NCBI RefSeq assembly: GCF_025989185.1
Contig: NZ_JAPDNT010000021.1
Location: forward strand, 1 to 64,000
Reading direction: 5' to 3'
DNA length: 64,000 nt
Origin: Limobrevibacterium gyesilva
Lineage (GTDB): Bacteria > Pseudomonadota > Alphaproteobacteria > Acetobacterales > Acetobacteraceae
The notes beneath the pieces are model-generated. The model saw only the letters and a program-made list of their open reading frames with translations, made no database searches and was not told the origin of the DNA. The translations under genes and the position numbers were made by a program. Of this stretch, positions 61,342 through 64,000 are shown piece by piece. Numbering within the stretch: position 1 is the stretch's first letter; the number at the start of each line of letters is the position of its first letter.

Positions 61342-61472
61342 CTCATACCAGCGGCCATGAAGAATGACCGCTGGTACGAGTCGTTATTTTGCGCGCCGCC
61401 GCCCACCGACCCGGCGCGCGATACCAACGGCGCTTGACGATGGAAGGGGCATCGTCAAGCGCCGTTGGTATC
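61342..61472. repeat. 131-bp three-hairpin element, copy B
   Basis: Same length, order and direction as copy A at 51648-51778. Stem 1 (61342-61357 with 61365-61380) has two mismatches, and stem 3 (61420-61442 with 61450-61472) is a perfect 23 bp. In stem 3 two base pairs differ from copy A on both sides (G-C to A-T and C-G to G-C), and in stem 1 one pair differs likewise. It lies between convergent genes and its last bases overlap the yqgE stop codon. Confidence 0.85.
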
Positions 61473-62109
61473 AGGCGTGCCCCGCCGCGCCTGAGAGCAG
61501 CAGCGGGTCGATGCGCAGCTTGGCCAGGGCACGGCGCCATTTGGTGTCGTGGTCGCCGTCGAAGATGACGTCGAGGTCCGGCGGCGCGGACAGCCAGGCG
61601 TTCTGCTGGATTTCGGTGTCGAGCTGGCCGGGCCCCCAGCCGGCGTAGCCGAGCGCGAGAATGCCTTGCCGGGGGCCGCCGCCGGTGGCGATGGCCTTGA
61701 GGATGTCGAGGCTGGCGGTCAGCGCGAAAGTGTCGTCCACGCGCAGGCTGGCATCGTCCGTCCAGTCGGTGGTGTGCAGCACGAAGCCGCGGGCGTTGTC
61801 CACCGGGCCGCCGCTGCACAGGCGGATGGTGCGGGCGGGCGGGACCGGATCGACCTTCAGCTGCCGCAGCAGGTCTTCGAAGCTGGGCGCCGCGAGCGGG
61901 TGGTTCACCACGATGCCCATGGCGCCCTCGTTGGTATGGGCACAGACATAGATCACGCTCTGGGCGAAGCGGGGATCGCCCATGCTCGGCATGGCGATCA
62001 GCACCTGGCCGGTCAGCGAGGTTTCGGACGCGGCGGACGGCCGCGCGTCGCCGGCACCGGGGGCCGGGGGGGCAGAAGGCGGCGGCGCGGACGGGGTTTT
62101 TCGAGGCAT
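61471..62109 (-). CDS. yqgE: YqgE/AlgH family protein (DUF179)
   Basis: 212 residues from the ATG at 62109. After a Pro/Ala-rich N-terminal tail (about 40 residues) the DUF179 core begins: TGQVLIAMPSMGDPRFAQSV, IYVCAHTNEGAMGIVVNHPL, LCSGGPVDNARGFVLHTTDW, and GYAGWGPGQLDTEIQQNAWL. AlgH-type proteins are widespread and small; a role in transcription or metabolism has been proposed but is unresolved. Its stop codon is inside a hairpin element. Confidence 0.92.
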   Translation of the reverse strand: MPRKTPSAPPPSAPPAPGAGDARPSAASETSLTGQVLIAMPSMGDPRFAQSVIYVCAHTNEGAMGIVVNHPLAAPSFEDLLRQLKVDPVPPARTIRLCSGGPVDNARGFVLHTTDWTDDASLRVDDTFALTASLDILKAIATGGGPRQGILALGYAGWGPGQLDTEIQQNAWLSAPPDLDVIFDGDHDTKWRRALAKLRIDPLLLSGAAGHA

Positions 62110-62279
62110 GGCCCTTATCTTGGCGGCATGCCGCGAGTGTGCAAGCGCCAAGGTTACGCGGCGATGACGCCGGCCGCAAAATCGTGTCATCGTGACAGAG
62201 GGCGCGCGGACGGCTAGGAATGCCGGCTGATGCCCGGACGGAAGCGGCTGTCCGGGTCAGCCGAGGAAGCGAGGCGCTG

Positions 62280-62765
62280 ATGAGCCAGATCAAGGTTGGT
62301 GATGCCATTCCGTCGATGAAGCTGATGAAGGCCACGGCCGACGGCCCGAAAGAGGTTTCGACGGACGAGATCTTCAAGGGTCGGAAGGTCGTGCTGTTCG
62401 CCGTCCCCGGCGCCTTCACGCCGACCTGCAGCGCCAAGCATCTGCCGGGTTTCGTGCAGAACGTGGCGGCGCTGAAGGGCAAGGGCGTGGACGAGATCGT
62501 CTGCGTGGCGGTGAACGACGCCTTCGTGATGGGCGCCTGGGGCAAGGAGCAGGGCGTCGGCGACGGCATCACCATGCTGGCGGACGGGTCGGCCGCGTTC
62601 ACCAAGGCGCTCGGCCTGGAGCTGGACCTGGTGCCGCGCGGCATGGGCGTGCGCAGCCAGCGCTTCGCGCTGGTGGCGGAGAACGGCAAGGTGACGCATC
62701 TGGCGATCGAGGCGCCGGGCGGCTTCGATGTGAGCCGCGCCGAGGCGGTGCTGGCCGCCCTGTAG
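62280..62765 (+). CDS. Peroxiredoxin (Prx5/AhpC-TSA-like)
   Basis: 161 residues from the ATG at 62280. The peroxidatic Cys is C50 in AVPGAFTPTCSAKHLPGF, the Prx5-type active site. A second Cys in VDEIVCVAVNDAFVMGAW may act as resolving Cys. The Prx5 signatures GMGVRSQRFALVAENGKV and a Gly-Phe-Asp segment (APGGFDVSRAEAVL) follow. It reduces peroxides with thioredoxin or glutaredoxin as donor. It is followed by a 12-bp hairpin and an arsC gene. Confidence 0.93.
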   Translation: MSQIKVGDAIPSMKLMKATADGPKEVSTDEIFKGRKVVLFAVPGAFTPTCSAKHLPGFVQNVAALKGKGVDEIVCVAVNDAFVMGAWGKEQGVGDGITMLADGSAAFTKALGLELDLVPRGMGVRSQRFALVAENGKVTHLAIEAPGGFDVSRAEAVLAAL

Positions 62766-62815
62766 GACGGCGCGCGCCGCCCTGCCTGCGGGCCGGTCGG
62801 CGTGCATCCCGGCCT

Positions 62816-62847
62816 GATCGGAAGGTCCGGACGCTGACCTTCCGATC
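62816..62847. terminator. Hairpin after the peroxiredoxin gene
   Basis: GATCGGAAGGTC and GACCTTCCGATC form a perfect 12-bp stem around CGGACGCT, about 50 bp after the stop codon. No T-run is seen. Probably a terminator. Confidence 0.6.
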
Positions 62848-62989
62848 GGGTCGACGTCACAGCCATTTCAGGCGTAGCTGGGCGTTCGCGGATCGCCGCA
62901 TGCGGGCGTGGCGCGATCCGGCCTTGCTGCGATCCTGCCCGCCCGCCGGCGGGGGCGGGGCGTTCAACAACGGGCCGGAGACGAGCGCG

Positions 62990-63346
62990 ATGACCGTCAC
63001 GATCTACCACAATCCGGCTTGCGGCACCTCGCGGACCGTGCTCGGGCTGATTCGTGCCGCCGGCGAGACGCCCGCCGTCGTCGAGTACCTGAAGACGCCG
63101 CCCAGCCGGGCCGAGCTCGTCGGCCTGATCGCGCACATGGGCATCACCGCCCGCCGCCTGCTGCGGCGCCGAGGCACGCCGTACGAGGCGCTCGGGCTCG
63201 ATGATCCGAAATGGACCGAGGACGAACTGGTCGACCTCATGCTGCAGCACCCGATCCTGATCGAGCGGCCGATCGTGGCGACGCCACGCGGCGTCCGGCT
63301 GTGCCGGCCGGCCGAGGTGGTGATGGAGATCCTGCCCGCGCCCTAG
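62990..63346 (+). CDS. arsC: Arsenate reductase (glutaredoxin-dependent), ArsC
   Basis: 118 residues from the ATG with GGAG 9 bp upstream. The catalytic Cys11 lies in TIYHNPACGTSRTVLGLI. The conserved arginines and VEYLKTPPSRAELVGLI, LLRRRGTPYEALGL and LMLQHPILIERPIVATPRGV match ArsC of the thioredoxin-fold class. Proteins of this family also include ones with other roles (YffB/Spx-like), but the CGTSR motif and RPIV segment favour arsenate reduction. No arsR or arsB is next to it. Confidence 0.87.
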   Translation: MTVTIYHNPACGTSRTVLGLIRAAGETPAVVEYLKTPPSRAELVGLIAHMGITARRLLRRRGTPYEALGLDDPKWTEDELVDLMLQHPILIERPIVATPRGVRLCRPAEVVMEILPAP

Positions 63347-63419
63347 GGCAATGCCGGTTCGGCTGGACGCATCCGGATCGACAGGATGGTGCCGAAGGGG
63401 ATCGGCGTTTCGTTATCGT

Positions 63420-63431
63420 GTTCCCGGGAAC
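63420..63431. promoter_or_regulatory. 12-bp palindrome upstream of the last gene
   Basis: GTTCCCGGGAAC is a perfect palindrome 65 bp before the ATG of the membrane glycosyltransferase gene. It may be an operator; nothing else supports this. Confidence 0.25.
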
Positions 63432-63495
63432 GTTAAGTGAAACCGCACGGCCATCCTCGGTAGAACCAAACCGCGCAAAATCAGCGTGGTACGAA

Positions 63496-64000
63496 ATGCC
63501 CGTGTCGGCAGACATGAGCGCCGGTCGAGCGGGCGCACAAGGCCACAGCGTGACGGGGCTTGCCCGGTCGGTCTGCCTGGGCCTGCTGTCGCTGATTTCG
63601 CCTGTCGTGCTGCTGGTGTTCCTGGATGCGGCCAACGGCGATCTCGACGGGTATGTCGTTCCCTGGATGCAGCATATCCTGGCGGCGGGCCGCATCGGCG
63701 CCTTCGCCGAGCGCTTCTCGGACTACACCCCGCCTTATCTCTATCTGCTGAGCCTGGCCTCGCTCGGCCACACGGTGCTGCCGCTGCGCCTGCTGGTGCG
63801 GCTGATCTCCCTGGCCGGGATGCTGGGGACCGCCTGGCTCGCCTTCGACATCGCGCGGATCGCCGGGCGCGGCCGCAGCGAGGCGTGGATCGCCGGCCTG
63901 CTGGCGTTCAACCTGCCGACGGTGGCGCTCAACGCGCTCGGCTGGGGGCAGAGCGATATCATCTACACCGCCTTCCTGCTGGCATTCGCGCGCGGCGTGC
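63496..64000 (+). CDS. Membrane glycosyltransferase, GT-C fold (partial, 3' end missing)
   Basis: The frame is open to the end of the window (168 codons seen). An ATG at 63496 or 63514 could be the start; neither has a clear ribosome site. The protein begins with a short Gly/Ala-rich tail, then a helix (SVCLGLLSLISPVVLLVFLD), a periplasmic loop with an acidic motif (DYTPPYLYLLSLASLG), further helices and LNALGWGQSDIIYTAFLLAF. The GWGQSD motif and helix layout fit the GT87/DUF2029 type of polyprenol-dependent mannosyl- or arabinosyltransferases. Confidence 0.65.
   Translation, partial: MPVSADMSAGRAGAQGHSVTGLARSVCLGLLSLISPVVLLVFLDAANGDLDGYVVPWMQHILAAGRIGAFAERFSDYTPPYLYLLSLASLGHTVLPLRLLVRLISLAGMLGTAWLAFDIARIAGRGRSEAWIAGLLAFNLPTVALNALGWGQSDIIYTAFLLAFARGV

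Noticed and set aside
1-64000. CRISPR arrays, tRNA or rRNA genes
   Set aside because: No regularly spaced short direct repeats, cloverleaf patterns or rRNA-like segments were seen while reading the window.

Overview
The window is GC-rich (most genes look near 70% G+C) with dense, often overlapping genes. It looks like an alphaproteobacterial chromosome, probably Acetobacteraceae/Rhodospirillales. Supporting signs are alphaproteobacterial LexA boxes (GTTC-N7-GTTC), an ImuA/ImuB/DnaE2 mutasome, a PQQ quinoprotein, a gene-transfer-agent-type 3TM holin and a five-step-type histidine pathway (HutF). The genus cannot be fixed from this sequence alone.

Layout. (1) 1-9.3 kb: the distal end of a prophage or phage-like tail and lysis module, with a glycine-rich fibre end, a fibre adaptor, two beta-helix tail spikes, an SGNH-hydrolase fibre, an XhlA-like protein and a 3TM holin. 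(2) 9.4-14.2 kb: a lower-GC, reverse-strand block with an exported beta-helix protein, a methyltransferase and a glycosyltransferase, probably acquired cell-surface genes. (3) 14.2-24.8 kb: a split SOS mutagenesis cassette, with dnaE2 about 4 kb from imuAB and each behind its own LexA box. Between them lie a sirtuin, a phosphoesterase, a GDCCVxC protein and a CDP-archaeol-synthase-like protein. (4) 24.8-35.7 kb: an MFS transporter, a VWA-like DUF1194 protein, an aldo/keto reductase, a HigBA-type toxin-antitoxin pair, a tandem cluster of five small lipoproteins, a solute-binding protein and a PQQ-type dehydrogenase. (5) 35.7-45.7 kb: MarR and S24-type regulators, an FkbM methyltransferase, a Hint-domain protein, a DUF2252/membrane pair, pyrD and a HAD hydrolase. 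(6) 45.7-61.5 kb: histidine utilisation. hutF diverges from hutI-hutH-hutU, followed by the repressor hutC, a Dpp-type peptide transporter, an amidohydrolase-fold protein and an ADP-forming acyl-CoA synthetase. (7) 61.5-64 kb: YqgE, a peroxiredoxin, ArsC and the start of a membrane glycosyltransferase.

Genes that work together. A near-identical 12-bp operator (WTGTATAGACWW) sits at three promoters: hutF/hutI, hutC/solute-binding protein and the amidohydrolase gene. This suggests HutC controls both histidine breakdown and the adjacent transporter block. That block is bracketed by two 131-bp three-hairpin elements in direct orientation. Their stems show paired (compensatory) base changes, and each element supplies the stop codon of the neighbouring reverse-strand gene. 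A second structured repeat, about 190 bp with five nested palindromes, occurs at 21.6 and 37.8 kb. These two repeat families and the extended Hut regulon are the least explained features of the window.
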